Shown: positions 9,365 to 19,170 of the stretch, in pieces
Position numbering within the stretch: the stretch's first letter is position 1
Layout of the letters: every line of letters begins with the position of its first letter
NCBI GenBank assembly: GCA_000752215.1
Contig: CCFG01000007.1
Location: forward strand, 32,783 to 73,681
Source: a bacterium MS4
Lineage (GTDB): Bacteria > Bacillota > Clostridia > Oscillospirales > Acutalibacteraceae
DNA length: 40,899 nucleotides
Direction: 5' to 3'
Position numbers and translations under genes: made by a program
The notes under the pieces: generated by a model
Database searches by the model: none
The model's input: the letters and a program-made list of their open reading frames with translations, nothing else
Told to the model about the DNA's origin: nothing

Positions 9365-9915
9365 TAACGGGCACCTTCCTGCTGATATTTTTCCTGAAGC
9401 TTTGTCTCAAGAATATTGTGAATTCTGGTACATTCGCTTTCGTTCATCGCCCTTTTGGGGATAAACTTCATCTCATTGATTCCTGTGTATATAATAAAAA
9501 CCCTCGCGTCCTCATACGCTTTATACAGCATCTCATAGGGAAGGACAGCCGTATACCGTTCGGTTTGAAAGGTTATGGTTTCCTCTGAAAATTCCGTGGT
9601 CTGCGCGATAAATCTTTCACTGTTCGCCGTAAAGTAGCTCAGGGCGTGCCGCCGCACGGCGTACAGCACAATCGTATCATAAAAGCATCCGATGATCACG
9701 CCGACCGCGGCCATGGCCGCGTAAATAAAATCCTGATAGAAATTCCCGTAAACAAAGGCCTTTAAAAGAAACGCGGCCAGAATCAGGACGGTTCCCGTAA
9801 CCTTGAGAATGATTTTTTCGCTTTTCCTTACGGCGGCTTTCGCCGCTGCGGCCTTGAAGTCGGCATAATCAAATTTTGTGGTAAGGCAGCTTACCGAAAT
9901 TGGGCTTTCAGGCAA
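9364..9915 (-). CDS. YcxB-like membrane protein 1 (TTG start)
   Basis: This 183-residue protein has two central membrane helices (about 38-55 and 62-80). A C-terminal cytoplasmic segment reads [25 protein letters not shown] and then a beta-rich stretch ending in a helix. This is the layout of YcxB-like proteins, in which two helices precede a PH-like domain with an x-Y-x-x-(I/L)-x-K strand. There is no suitable ATG. A TTG at 9915 is preceded by AAGGAGGG at ideal spacing and is taken as the start. It is the third of three tandem paralogues between gyrB and gyrA and overlaps gyrA by one base. Function is unknown. Confidence 0.78.
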   Translation of the reverse strand: MPESPISVSCLTTKFDYADFKAAAAKAAVRKSEKIILKVTGTVLILAAFLLKAFVYGNFYQDFIYAAMAAVGVIIGCFYDTIVLYAVRRHALSYFTANSERFIAQTTEFSEETITFQTERYTAVLPYEMLYKAYEDARVFIIYTGINEMKFIPKRAMNESECTRIHNILETKLQEKYQQEGAR

Positions 9916-9927
9916 ATAAATCCCTCC

Positions 9928-10494
9928 TTAACGCCCGCTTTTTAGATAGCGCGAAGCAAACGCGCCGGCAAGGTGTGCGGATATTTTTTCAATCTGTTCG
10001 TTCGTAAGTCCCTGTTTTTTGATGATCAGCAAGTCCCGTTCCCGCCCGCCGGTCACGACAAAGGCGGATGGGGTCTCTATACACTTGCTGAAATCGGTCC
10101 AGTACTCCAGCATTTTTTCGCAGCTGCTTTGAATCACCACGCTGTCCCGGAAAATTTCGATTTTCTGCGGCAGGGCCAGCAGCCGGTTGGAACGGTACAG
10201 CTCCGCCGCCCATTTCCGGATATCGTTCGGCTGGATAAAAAAGAACAGAAAGGCAAGCGCAAGTGCCAGGACAATTCCGCACGCGGGCCCCCAGCAGGTG
10301 AAAAATCTTGCGCGGTAAAACGGAATAAAGGAAGCGATGACGATGGCCGCAGAAAGACAGATCCCCGCCCGCACCCATTTTGTGTGGATGGGCGAAACAG
10401 CGCTCTGCGCGGTATAGTACGCCGCGGCGTATTCGTCGGGGCCAACCGTCTGTTCCACCGTATCGACCGGCCCTCCCTCGTAAAACGTCGGCAT
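9928..10494 (-). CDS. YcxB-like membrane protein 2
   Basis: This 188-residue protein has two hydrophobic helices (about 43-60 and 68-88) followed by a helix-rich basic stretch. A beta-rich C-terminal domain contains IEIFRDSVVIQSS, EYWTDFSKCIETPSAFVV and a terminal helix. The order matches the YcxB-like fold and is the same as in the flanking genes, although identity between them is low. The ATG at 10494 has an AAAGGAGA ribosome site with seven-base spacing. It lies 12 bases upstream of YcxB 1 and 21 bases downstream of YcxB 3, so the three form an operon leading into gyrA. Function is unknown. Confidence 0.78.
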   Translation of the reverse strand: MPTFYEGGPVDTVEQTVGPDEYAAAYYTAQSAVSPIHTKWVRAGICLSAAIVIASFIPFYRARFFTCWGPACGIVLALALAFLFFFIQPNDIRKWAAELYRSNRLLALPQKIEIFRDSVVIQSSCEKMLEYWTDFSKCIETPSAFVVTGGRERDLLIIKKQGLTNEQIEKISAHLAGAFASRYLKSGR

Positions 10495-10515
10495 CTTTTC
10501 GTCTCCTTTCCTTTT

Positions 10516-11175
10516 TCAGCTTTTGGGGTGCGTCCCCGCCAGAAGCATTGCCTGAACCTCCGGCAAAACGGCCGGTTCCACACAGCGCAGCGGAAGAATC
10601 ACCATATTTCGGTCGTCTATGTACAGCACGATCAGATTTTCGATCTGAACACATTCGCTGGCCCCGTCGAGCGGAATTTCCCATCTTTTGCCGGGCAGCC
10701 CCATTTCGATATGGTCGGGGTAAATCTTCATGCGGATCTCCCTGCCGTCGGCGATTTTTGACGAATGCGCCCGGATGACGGCTGTCGGGAAAATCGCGAC
10801 CACCAGAACCAGCAGAATGCACACCACCGCCAAAGACACGTAACGGCTGTCGCCCGTTGAACGGAACTGCATCAGAAAGACGACCGCCATCGCGGCGCTC
10901 AGCACGACCGCAACGGCCGAAAGCCCTATTCTCGTACCGGTGTACTGGCTTTTCCAGAGAACCTTGAAGATTTCTCCGGAGGTCAGCGTGTAGGTCAGCT
11001 TGATTCCCGTATTCTGTTCCTCAAACGCCAGCGCCGTTTCATCGGCGACCAGCTCCGCTTCGGAACCGTCCCATTCCACTTTGTCTTCCTCAGGTTGGTC
11101 CTCGTCGGGGGTCTGTTCCCCCCGGGGTTCAGGAGGTTTTGAGGCAGTTTCCTGTTCCTTCACAAATTGTTTCAT
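10516..11175 (-). CDS. YcxB-like membrane protein 3 with acidic N-terminal extension
   Basis: The first about 55 of 219 residues are hydrophilic and acidic (KPPEPRGEQTPDEDQPEED and further). A beta-rich segment follows (TGIKLTYTLTSGEIFKVLW), then two membrane helices (about 88-106 and 114-135). The C-terminal domain reads MKIYPDHIEMGLPGKRWEIP and then IENLIVLYIDDRNMVILPLR. This is the YcxB-like order with an added disordered tail. The start at 11175 is supported by AAGGAGA seven bases upstream; a longer in-frame start at 11205 lacks one. It is the first gene after gyrB, separated by 133 bp that are AT-rich (11206-11290) and may hold a promoter. Function is unknown. Confidence 0.76.
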   Translation of the reverse strand: MKQFVKEQETASKPPEPRGEQTPDEDQPEEDKVEWDGSEAELVADETALAFEEQNTGIKLTYTLTSGEIFKVLWKSQYTGTRIGLSAVAVVLSAAMAVVFLMQFRSTGDSRYVSLAVVCILLVLVVAIFPTAVIRAHSSKIADGREIRMKIYPDHIEMGLPGKRWEIPLDGASECVQIENLIVLYIDDRNMVILPLRCVEPAVLPEVQAMLLAGTHPKS

Positions 11176-11308
11176 GAGAAATTCTCCTTTTCGCTTATGT
11201 AGCAAAAACTGTATTTTTCATACTAAAATATACGAATTGTAAAATATTTTTCTGATTTTACCTGCATTTATGGAAAAATATCTGCGCAAAGTACGAAAAG
11301 CCGCAGCC

Positions 11309-13288
<1,980 letters not shown>

Positions 13289-13307
13289 TTAAACCGAAAC
13301 GTTCTGT

Positions 13308-13706
13308 TCAGAATCTTCTGTCTCTTCTATCGTAAATTTTCTGTGTCTGCTTCTGGGGGGACGGCTGCTGCGGCCGGCCGGCGGGGGACTGTTTTCTGTG
13401 GACTGCCGGTTTTCTCAGCCTGACCAGGAAAAAGCAGAGCAAATAAAATACAAAATACGGCAGCATAATGAAAAAAATGGAAGCAAGACTCAGCATTTTT
13501 ACGGAAATCATCCAAACAAGGTAAATCAGCCCGCTGAGTACGATTGCGCCGATAGCAAAAAAGTGAACGGCGGGGTCGAGCTCAATATTGGAGTAGCCGC
13601 CGCACTTGGGGCATTTGTACTCGCCCTGTGTCTTGATCGACCAGGTGCGCAGCAGCGTCAGTTTATTTCCGCAGTGCGGACATCGTGCTTTTCTGAATTT
13701 TTTCAT
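13308..13706 (-). CDS. Zinc-ribbon membrane protein of unknown function
   Basis: This 132-residue protein begins with a zinc ribbon, CPHCG (about 9-13) and CPKCG (about 33-37). Two or three hydrophobic segments follow (about 49-68 and 72-96), then a basic, Gln/Pro-rich tail ending RRDRRF. The ribbon is cytoplasmic by the positive-inside rule. The ATG at 13706 has an AAGGTG site. It lies 9 bases after remB and 58 bases before gyrB, all on the minus strand. This gene is not part of the Bacillus dnaA-gyrA cluster and looks like a lineage-specific addition. No family function is known to me. Confidence 0.75.
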   Translation of the reverse strand: MKKFRKARCPHCGNKLTLLRTWSIKTQGEYKCPKCGGYSNIELDPAVHFFAIGAIVLSGLIYLVWMISVKMLSLASIFFIMLPYFVFYLLCFFLVRLRKPAVHRKQSPAGRPQQPSPQKQTQKIYDRRDRRF

Positions 13707-13715
13707 TTTTTCACC

Positions 13716-13988
13716 TTAAACATTTGATATCTCGTCAATAAACCCTGTCCTTTTCAGAAGGGTGGAAGAGGAGATTTGCGTGATATAAACGATGATCCGG
13801 CTGTTTTTATCACAGCAAAGCACAAAGGATTTCGGCATTTCCATGGAAACGTTGACGACCCGGCCCTCTTTCTGGGCCGCAGAAAGATAGTTTCTGGTCG
13901 ATTTGGATATGGTAGAGGTTTCCATATCGAATATGCCCACAATATCACTGACTTTAATCACCGTGTCCTGCCCGAGATGAAGATACAT
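13716..13988 (-). CDS. remB: RemB/YaaB-like DUF370 protein
   Basis: The first residues of this 90-residue protein, MYLHLGQDTVIKVSDIVGIFD, and the C-terminal ISSSTLLKRTGFIDEI match the extracellular matrix regulator RemA/RemB family (DUF370). In Bacillus subtilis the equivalent gene, yaaB, lies at the same place between recF and gyrB. RemA of the same family is a DNA-binding regulator of matrix genes; RemB has a weaker, less understood role. Gene order makes RemB more likely than RemA. It is 15 bases downstream of recF and 9 bases upstream of the zinc-ribbon gene. Confidence 0.9.
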   Translation of the reverse strand: MYLHLGQDTVIKVSDIVGIFDMETSTISKSTRNYLSAAQKEGRVVNVSMEMPKSFVLCCDKNSRIIVYITQISSSTLLKRTGFIDEISNV

Positions 13989-14003
13989 AAAATAAAACCT
14001 TTC

Positions 14004-15071
14004 TCATTTTTTTATCAGGGTGCCGCCGTCCATTTCAAACAGGGCGCCCTCCCGGAGCTGCTGAATTGCGCCGGGTTCACAGCAGGTTATAAAAACCTGA
14101 CAGCGATCCAAATGATTGAGTAAATAATCCTGCCTGCCGGAGTCCAGCTCGCTCATTACGTCGTCGAGCAGAACAACGGGTCTTTCTCCGGTCTGGCTGT
14201 AAAGCATCTCGGCCTCCGCAAGCTTCAGGGCAAGGACGGCGGAACGTTTCTGGCCCTGTGAGCCGAACGTCCGCGCGGAGCGGAGGTCTATGGCAATATC
14301 AATATCGTCGCGGTGCGGGCCGACGCTGGTATGGCCCAGCGCCACATCCTCCCGGCGGGCCGCTTTCAGCGCCTTTTTCAGGTCTTCGGCGCTTTTTTGA
14401 TAGGTTAAATCAATGATTTCGGTATGTTGGGAAATGCCGGCGTAAATCTCTTTGACCGGTTCCTTGATTTTACGGATATAATCCATCCTGCCGAGGACGA
14501 TCGCTTCGCCGTAGGAAGCAAGCTTTTCATCCCAGATTTCAAGCGTATCCATCAGCTCGGCATGGCGGGGGATATCTTTTAAAAGGGTATTGCGCTGGAT
14601 CAGCGTGTGGTGATACCGCGAAAGAAGCGCTGCATACCCGGGTTTGATCTGGCAGAGGGCGGCGTCCATAAAGTCGCGGCGCTGGGAGGGGCCTTCGCGC
14701 ACAAGCGCGATATGCTCCGGGGAAAAAATCACGGAAAAAAACTTTCCGACCAGCCCGGAAGCGTTTTTTTGGGGAATCCCGTTCAAAACGGCGTTTCTGC
14801 GCCCGTTTTCAATCGTGATTTCCGCCGTCTGTTCGCGCTCCCCGCTGAAAAATTCCAGACTGAGCTTTGCGCCGGCTTCTCCCTGCAGAATCAGGTCGGC
14901 GTCCTTCGTTCCCCGAAAGGAACGGCCGCCGGTAAAAAGCCAGACCGCTTCCAGCAAATTGGTCTTTCCCTGTGCATTTTTCCCATATATTATATTGATC
15001 CCATTCTGCGGAATTATCACGCAGCGCCGGATATTTCTGTAATTTTCAGCCTCCAGGTGCTGGATAATCAC
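14004..15071 (-). CDS. recF: DNA replication and repair protein RecF (GTG start)
   Basis: RecF (355 residues) is an SMC-like ATPase that helps load RecA at gaps with RecO and RecR. Walker A (GKNAQGKTN) lies near 34-42, the signature GSQGQKRSAVLALKLAE near 274-290, and Walker B VVLLDDVMSELD near 304-315. The N-terminal ENYRNI segment is typical. The start is a GTG at 15071 whose last two bases overlap the yaaA stop (GTGA), with GAGGTG upstream, so it is translationally coupled to yaaA. It sits in the standard dnaA-dnaN-yaaA-recF order. Confidence 0.96.
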   Translation of the reverse strand: MIIQHLEAENYRNIRRCVIIPQNGINIIYGKNAQGKTNLLEAVWLFTGGRSFRGTKDADLILQGEAGAKLSLEFFSGEREQTAEITIENGRRNAVLNGIPQKNASGLVGKFFSVIFSPEHIALVREGPSQRRDFMDAALCQIKPGYAALLSRYHHTLIQRNTLLKDIPRHAELMDTLEIWDEKLASYGEAIVLGRMDYIRKIKEPVKEIYAGISQHTEIIDLTYQKSAEDLKKALKAARREDVALGHTSVGPHRDDIDIAIDLRSARTFGSQGQKRSAVLALKLAEAEMLYSQTGERPVVLLDDVMSELDSGRQDYLLNHLDRCQVFITCCEPGAIQQLREGALFEMDGGTLIKK

Positions 15072-15286
15072 CCGTTACACACCTCATATGTCACATCGTT
15101 GTATTCGGCCTTGTCGCCGTTTCTCATTTTTTTGCCGCGCATGGTGCAGATTTCTCCGTTGACCTTCACTTCGCCGGACTGCACGACAAATTTTGCCCGG
15201 CCGCCGGTGTCCACCGCGCCGCCAAGCTTCAAAAGGGCGTCCAGCCGGATAAATTCGGTATCAATGACGATTTTTTCCGTCTTCAT
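15068..15286 (-). CDS. yaaA: S4-domain RNA-binding protein YaaA
   Basis: This 72-residue protein is a single S4 domain. It contains IRLDALLKLGGAVDTGG, followed by KFVVQSGEVKVNGE and RGKKMRNGD, as in YaaA (also called RlbA) of Firmicutes. It starts two bases after the dnaN stop with GAGG in the end of dnaN, and overlaps recF by four bases. S4 domains bind structured RNA; in Bacillus YaaA is implicated in 50S ribosome maturation. Confidence 0.93.
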   Translation of the reverse strand: MKTEKIVIDTEFIRLDALLKLGGAVDTGGRAKFVVQSGEVKVNGEICTMRGKKMRNGDKAEYNDVTYEVCNG

Positions 15287-15288
15287 TT

Positions 15289-16395
15289 TTATGCCTCGCT
15301 CTTCAAACGGACCGGCAGCACCAGGAAAAGGAAGGAATCCCCTTCGCGCGGAAGAATTTTCATCGGGCTCAAAGCGCCGTTAAGCTGTATTTTCACTTCG
15401 TCGCCCTCGGTGTTTCGAAGGGCGTCGAGCAGATAGCGGTTGTTGAAGCCCATTTCCACGCCCGCGCCGTTGATTTTCGCGGAAAGCTGGTCGTTGGCGT
15501 GACCGATGGAGGTCGAGCAGGAAACCTTGATCTCCCCGTCCTCAAACACGCAGCGCACCGGGCTTTTCAGCCTGTCGGTAATCAGAAGGGAAACGCGCTC
15601 CACGCTGTCGATAAACGAACGGGTGGGAACGATGATTTCCGTTGAGCTGGCGCCGGGGATGGCGGCCTTATAGTCGAGAAATTCCCCTTCGAGAAGGCGG
15701 GAAATCACGCAGTAGTTTCCGATCTGGAATAAAATATGGCGCCGGCCGATCTGGACTTCAAGCTCGGTGTCGTCGTCGCTCAAAAGCTTGAGCACTTCGC
15801 CGAGCGTTTTGCCCGGGACGACAAAGCTGGTTTCTTCGCCGCAGGCGGTGGTTTCTTCTCTTAAAGCAAGACGGTAGCCGTCCACGGAGATCAGGCGGAT
15901 TTTATTTTTGCTCAGTTCGAACAGGGTACCGGTGTGGATCGGCTTTGCGTCGCTTTCCGCGACGGCGAAAATCGTCTGCCGGATCATGCTTTTCAGGATG
16001 CAGTTTGCGATCCGGATCGAGGTTTCCCCGGTAATGGCCGGAAGTTCGGGGTATTCCTCCGCGGGGATTCCCACAATGGAGAAATCCGCCGGTCCGCTCT
16101 TGATGGAAGTGATTTTTTTCTCGTCGGTGGCAAGGTATACGGTATCCGCCGGCAGACGGCGGACAATGTCGCCGAAAAGTCGTGCGCTCAGGACAATGCT
16201 TCCCGGTTCTTCCACCTGGGCCTCTATTTTTGTGGTCATTCCCAGTTCAAGGTCGTATCCGCACAGTGTAATTTCATTCTCGCCTGTTTTGAGCAGGATG
16301 CCTTCCAGAGCGGGAACGGATGATTTTGTGGACACGGCACGCTGAACATTCAACACAGCTTCGTTCAGCTGCTGCCGCTGGCAGGTTATTTTCAT
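15289..16395 (-). CDS. dnaN: DNA polymerase III beta subunit (sliding clamp)
   Basis: This 368-residue protein is of normal length for the dimeric ring that tethers DNA polymerase III to DNA. The N-terminus MKITCQRQQLNEAVLNVQRAV, the VVPGKTLGEVLKLL segment of domain 2 and the C-terminal PMKILPREGDSFLFLVLPVRL are characteristic. The last of these forms part of the hydrophobic partner-binding cleft. The ATG at 16395 has GAGGGTGAG upstream. It follows dnaA across a 306-bp spacer and leads into yaaA two bases later. Confidence 0.97.
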   Translation of the reverse strand: MKITCQRQQLNEAVLNVQRAVSTKSSVPALEGILLKTGENEITLCGYDLELGMTTKIEAQVEEPGSIVLSARLFGDIVRRLPADTVYLATDEKKITSIKSGPADFSIVGIPAEEYPELPAITGETSIRIANCILKSMIRQTIFAVAESDAKPIHTGTLFELSKNKIRLISVDGYRLALREETTACGEETSFVVPGKTLGEVLKLLSDDDTELEVQIGRRHILFQIGNYCVISRLLEGEFLDYKAAIPGASSTEIIVPTRSFIDSVERVSLLITDRLKSPVRCVFEDGEIKVSCSTSIGHANDQLSAKINGAGVEMGFNNRYLLDALRNTEGDEVKIQLNGALSPMKILPREGDSFLFLVLPVRLKSEA

Positions 16396-16701
16396 AAACT
16401 CACCCTCTGCTTCCTTTTTATAATAGATAGTATAGATTTAATTTAGTAAGAGTAGTAGGCGGCGCGGAAAAGTTGAAAGATTTTGGAAATACAGGCGCGG
16501 CTTGGATTTTTCACTGTTTGCCGTGCGCAATTTCTATGTTAAGGTTTTGTTAACTTTTCGTATAAAATCAAAGTATTTAACCGAATGTTGAAAACTCTGT
16601 GGGGAATGTTGAAAACAAGTTAAATAATCCGGGAGGTCTGAAAACCTGTTAAAAACGCAGATTAACAGAAATTGTTGAAATGTCAACTTTTTTTCCACTT
16701 T
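16396..16701. other. Candidate oriC region between dnaA and dnaN
   Basis: This AT-rich spacer has no gene. On the minus strand TTTTCAACA occurs at 16607-16615 and again at 16586-16594, with TTCCCCACA (16598-16606) directly abutting the first. The 13-mer GAATGTTGAAAAC (plus strand) is repeated with a 21-bp period, two helical turns. Further degenerate copies (TTTTTAACA, ATTTCAACA) lie at about 16645-16680, and TTTTCCACT is on the plus strand near 16692. Each differs from the DnaA box TTATCCACA by about two bases. An AT-rich tract at 16540-16580 could be the unwinding element. Location beside dnaA and the strand switch of genes support an origin; box function is inferred. Confidence 0.55.
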
Positions 16702-18015
16702 TCAGCGGTCGCGGATATTCTTAATGATATCTTCGACGGTTGCCTTGGTTTTCGGGTCGCGTTTGATTCCCTTTTCTACCTGTTGGATGGCGTAGACGAT
16801 GGTGGAGTGGTCGCGCCCGCCGAATTCCTCGCCGATGGAGGTCATCGGGAGCTGGGTAATTTCCCTCACCACATAAATCGCCATCTGCCGCGCGCTCGAA
16901 ATGTTTGCGGAACGCTTGGAGGAACGGATATCCTCGCCGGTCGTACCGAACGTGCGCGCAACCTCGTCGATAATTTTTTCTACGGTAAAGGGGGTGGGCT
17001 GGTCGTTGTTGATGATATCGCTGATCGCCGCCTGCGCTGTGGTAATGCTGGGGTCCTCTCCGGCAAGCAGGTAGTAGGCTTTCATTTTTTTCACCGCGCC
17101 CTCCAGCTGGCGGATGTTGTTTTTCAGCCGGTTGGCTATGTATTCCGCGACGTTGTCGGGCAGGTCGATTTCCAGAAGCTCCGCTTTTCTTTTAATAATG
17201 GCGATGCGCGTTTCAAAATCCGGCGGCTGGATATCCGCGGTCAGCCCCCACTCAAATCGGGTGAGCAGCCGCTCCTCCAGAGTGGCGATATCCTTCGGCG
17301 GCCGGTCGGAAGTCAGCACGATCTGTTTTTTTGCCTCATATAACGTGTTGAAGGTATGGAAAAATTCCTCCTGGGTGGAATCTTTTCCGGCGATAAACTG
17401 AATATCGTCCACCAGGAACACGTCCGATTTCCGGTAACGGCTGTGAAATTCCGCGGTGGTTCCGCGGCGGATCGCTTCGATCAGCTCGTTGGTAAATTCG
17501 TCGCCTTTTATGTAAATGATGTTCATTTCGGGATGGGTCCGGCTGATCTCGTTGCAGATCGCGTATAGAAGATGGGTTTTTCCCAATCCTGAATTTCCGT
17601 AAATGAACAGGGGATTATAAAGGGTTGCGGGCTTGTTCGCCACCGCCATGGAGGCGGCGTGCGCAAATTTGTTGGAAGAACCGACAATGTAGGTGTCAAA
17701 GGTGAATTCGTAGTCGTCGTTGATGGCGGGCGTTTCGTCGTTCTGTTTTTCGACCCCCGCTTCTTCCGGGGTACAGACGCGAATCTGGATTTTTTGACCG
17801 AAAATCTGTGTGAATGCTTCATCAAGCATATCCATATAATAATGTTTGATCGTCTGCCGGTGAAGTTCGTTCGGGACTTTAATGACCGCAACTCCCTGCG
17901 CAAAGTCAAGATTGACCGGTTCTATGCGCTTGATCCATGTGGAATAGGCGATATCGGTGATCTTGCTTTTGCAATAATCGCAGACCAGATTCCAGACCTC
18001 GGTGAAGGATTCCAT
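16702..18015 (-). CDS. dnaA: Chromosomal replication initiator DnaA
   Basis: DnaA (437 residues) is an AAA+ ATPase that binds DnaA boxes and melts oriC. Domain I (about 1-80) has the usual W-x-x-x-x-x-x-x SYSTW-like segment (AYSTWIKRI). Domain II is a short acidic linker (about 85-105). Domain III has Walker A GNSGLGKTH (140-148), Walker B LVDDIQF (201-207) and the sensor/arginine-finger LLTRFEWGL. Domain IV ends with the DNA-binding signature FGGRDHSTIVYAIQQVE. The ATG at 18015 has a GAGG site with eight-base spacing. It starts the dnaA-dnaN unit running leftwards. Confidence 0.98.
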   Translation of the reverse strand: MESFTEVWNLVCDYCKSKITDIAYSTWIKRIEPVNLDFAQGVAVIKVPNELHRQTIKHYYMDMLDEAFTQIFGQKIQIRVCTPEEAGVEKQNDETPAINDDYEFTFDTYIVGSSNKFAHAASMAVANKPATLYNPLFIYGNSGLGKTHLLYAICNEISRTHPEMNIIYIKGDEFTNELIEAIRRGTTAEFHSRYRKSDVFLVDDIQFIAGKDSTQEEFFHTFNTLYEAKKQIVLTSDRPPKDIATLEERLLTRFEWGLTADIQPPDFETRIAIIKRKAELLEIDLPDNVAEYIANRLKNNIRQLEGAVKKMKAYYLLAGEDPSITTAQAAISDIINNDQPTPFTVEKIIDEVARTFGTTGEDIRSSKRSANISSARQMAIYVVREITQLPMTSIGEEFGGRDHSTIVYAIQQVEKGIKRDPKTKATVEDIIKNIRDR

Positions 18016-18299
18016 TCTTTAAACCTCATTCTAACAATTATTTATACTCTTAGGCATAACATAAATTATATTACCACAAAATACAATTTATTTCAAATTT
18101 CAATTGTCTGAGAAAATACAGTATATTGTATTGCGCGCGTGTAAAACACATAGATAATAAAATTTTTTTAAATGACGCGCTTTCACTTTTCTTTTACGGG
18201 GAAGTGTGGTATATTGATTTATATAACTTGACGAATTCAGTAATCAGCCTGTACGCCCGTAATTTCCAATATTTTTCGGTACGGGGGACAAAATTTAGG
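18016..18299. other. AT-rich divergent dnaA/rpmH intergenic region
   Basis: The space between the divergent dnaA and rpmH genes is strongly AT-rich and contains no reading frame I can support. It presumably holds the dnaA promoter and may hold origin elements, as in Bacillus where boxes flank dnaA. I found no consensus DnaA box and no convincing minus-strand -35/-10 pair. A TATAAT on the minus strand (18070 to 18065) lacks a partner at the right distance. Confidence 0.5.
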
Positions 18300-18329
18300 T
18301 TGACAGGCTGCGCATATTTAATATATAAT
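18300..18329 (+). promoter_or_regulatory. Consensus sigma-A promoter for rpmH-rnpA
   Basis: TTGACA (18300-18305) and TATAAT (18324-18329) are separated by 18 bp, 41 bases before the rpmH start. Both hexamers are perfect consensus, so strong constitutive transcription is expected. Confidence 0.9.
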
Positions 18330-18369
18330 GCTATATTGCAAGGTTTGTACCCCGAAAGGAGGTTTTTTC

Positions 18370-18504
18370 ATGCTGAGAACTTATCAACCAAAGAAGCTCC
18401 ACAGAAAAAAGGAGCACGGTTTCAGAAAAAGAATGTCCACAAGCAACGGCCGTAAGGTTTTGGCCCGCCGCAGAGCAAAGGGCAGAGCACGTTTGAGCTA
18501 CTAA
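18370..18504 (+). CDS. rpmH: 50S ribosomal protein L34
   Basis: This 44-residue highly basic protein begins [20 protein letters not shown] and has the [13 protein letters not shown] core of L34. The first residues differ slightly from the common MKRTYQPSKRKR form but keep TYQP. The ATG at 18370 follows GAAAGGAGG. It lies under a consensus promoter and is divergent from dnaA, the standard arrangement at Firmicute origins. Confidence 0.97.
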   Translation: MLRTYQPKKLHRKKEHGFRKRMSTSNGRKVLARRRAKGRARLSY

Positions 18505-18511
18505 GCAAAAG

Positions 18512-18537
18512 GGCCACGGTGAGTGGCCTTTCTTTTT
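18512..18537 (+). terminator. Attenuator-type terminator between rpmH and rnpA
   Basis: GGCCAC (18512-18517) pairs with GTGGCC (18523-18528) around a five-base loop, followed by TTTCTTTTT. It starts seven bases after the rpmH stop. Partial termination here would keep L34 transcript in excess over RNase P protein. Confidence 0.85.
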
Positions 18538-18586
18538 AGCTTCGCTGCTTCACGGAACAAATCAGAATTGTGGTGCGATTTTAAGT

Positions 18587-18922
18587 ATGGATTTATTGAT
18601 TCCCATAACAGAAAACAAGGATTTCCGCAGGATTTATGCAAGGGGAAAATCGTATGTCAGCCCTGTGGTCATTACCTATGTTACGAAAAATCGCAGCAAA
18701 AACGTCCGGGTAGGGATCACCACCAGCAAGAAAATCGGCAACGCTGTGAAACGAAACCGTTCCCGCAGGGTGATCCGCGAGGCCTTCCGGGCTCTGGCGC
18801 CTGAAATTGCTCCGGGGCATGATTTTGTTTTTGTAGCCAGGGGCAAAACACCTTTTGTGAAAAGCACGGAAGTTCGCCGTGCAATGCTGCAGCAGCTGAA
18901 AAACGCGGGGGTCCTGAAATGA
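18587..18922 (+). CDS. rnpA: Ribonuclease P protein component
   Basis: This 111-residue protein has the RNR signature region [17 protein letters not shown] (about 51-67), preceded by [12 protein letters not shown]. It binds RNase P RNA and helps recognise pre-tRNA leaders. The ATG at 18587 lacks a good Shine-Dalgarno sequence (only GTGGTGCGA upstream), so translation is probably weak. Its stop overlaps the yidD start (ATGA). Confidence 0.96.
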   Translation: MDLLIPITENKDFRRIYARGKSYVSPVVITYVTKNRSKNVRVGITTSKKIGNAVKRNRSRRVIREAFRALAPEIAPGHDFVFVARGKTPFVKSTEVRRAMLQQLKNAGVLK

Positions 18923-19146
18923 AGCGCCCGCTTATTTTGCTTATCAGGTTTTACCAGAAAGCCATTTCCCCCTACAAAAAACCCTGCTGCAAATACTATC
19001 CCACCTGTTCGAATTACGCGATCGAAGCGATTGAGCGCTTTGGCGCGTTTAAGGGATTCTGGCTTGCATTCTTTCGGATACTGCGCTGTAACCCGTTCAG
19101 CCGCGGAGGATACGATCCCGTGCCGCAAAAACGGGACAAGCGATAA
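18919..19146 (+). CDS. yidD: Membrane protein insertion efficiency factor YidD
   Basis: This 75-residue protein has the full family signature: [20 protein letters not shown], then [37 protein letters not shown]. The conserved cysteines and the amphipathic N-terminus are present. It overlaps rnpA by four bases and precedes yidC by 24, the normal order. It supports YidC-mediated insertion at the inner face of the membrane. Confidence 0.96.
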   Translation: MKRPLILLIRFYQKAISPYKKPCCKYYPTCSNYAIEAIERFGAFKGFWLAFFRILRCNPFSRGGYDPVPQKRDKR

Positions 19147-19170
19147 CCACTATAGAGGAGTATTGCCCAT

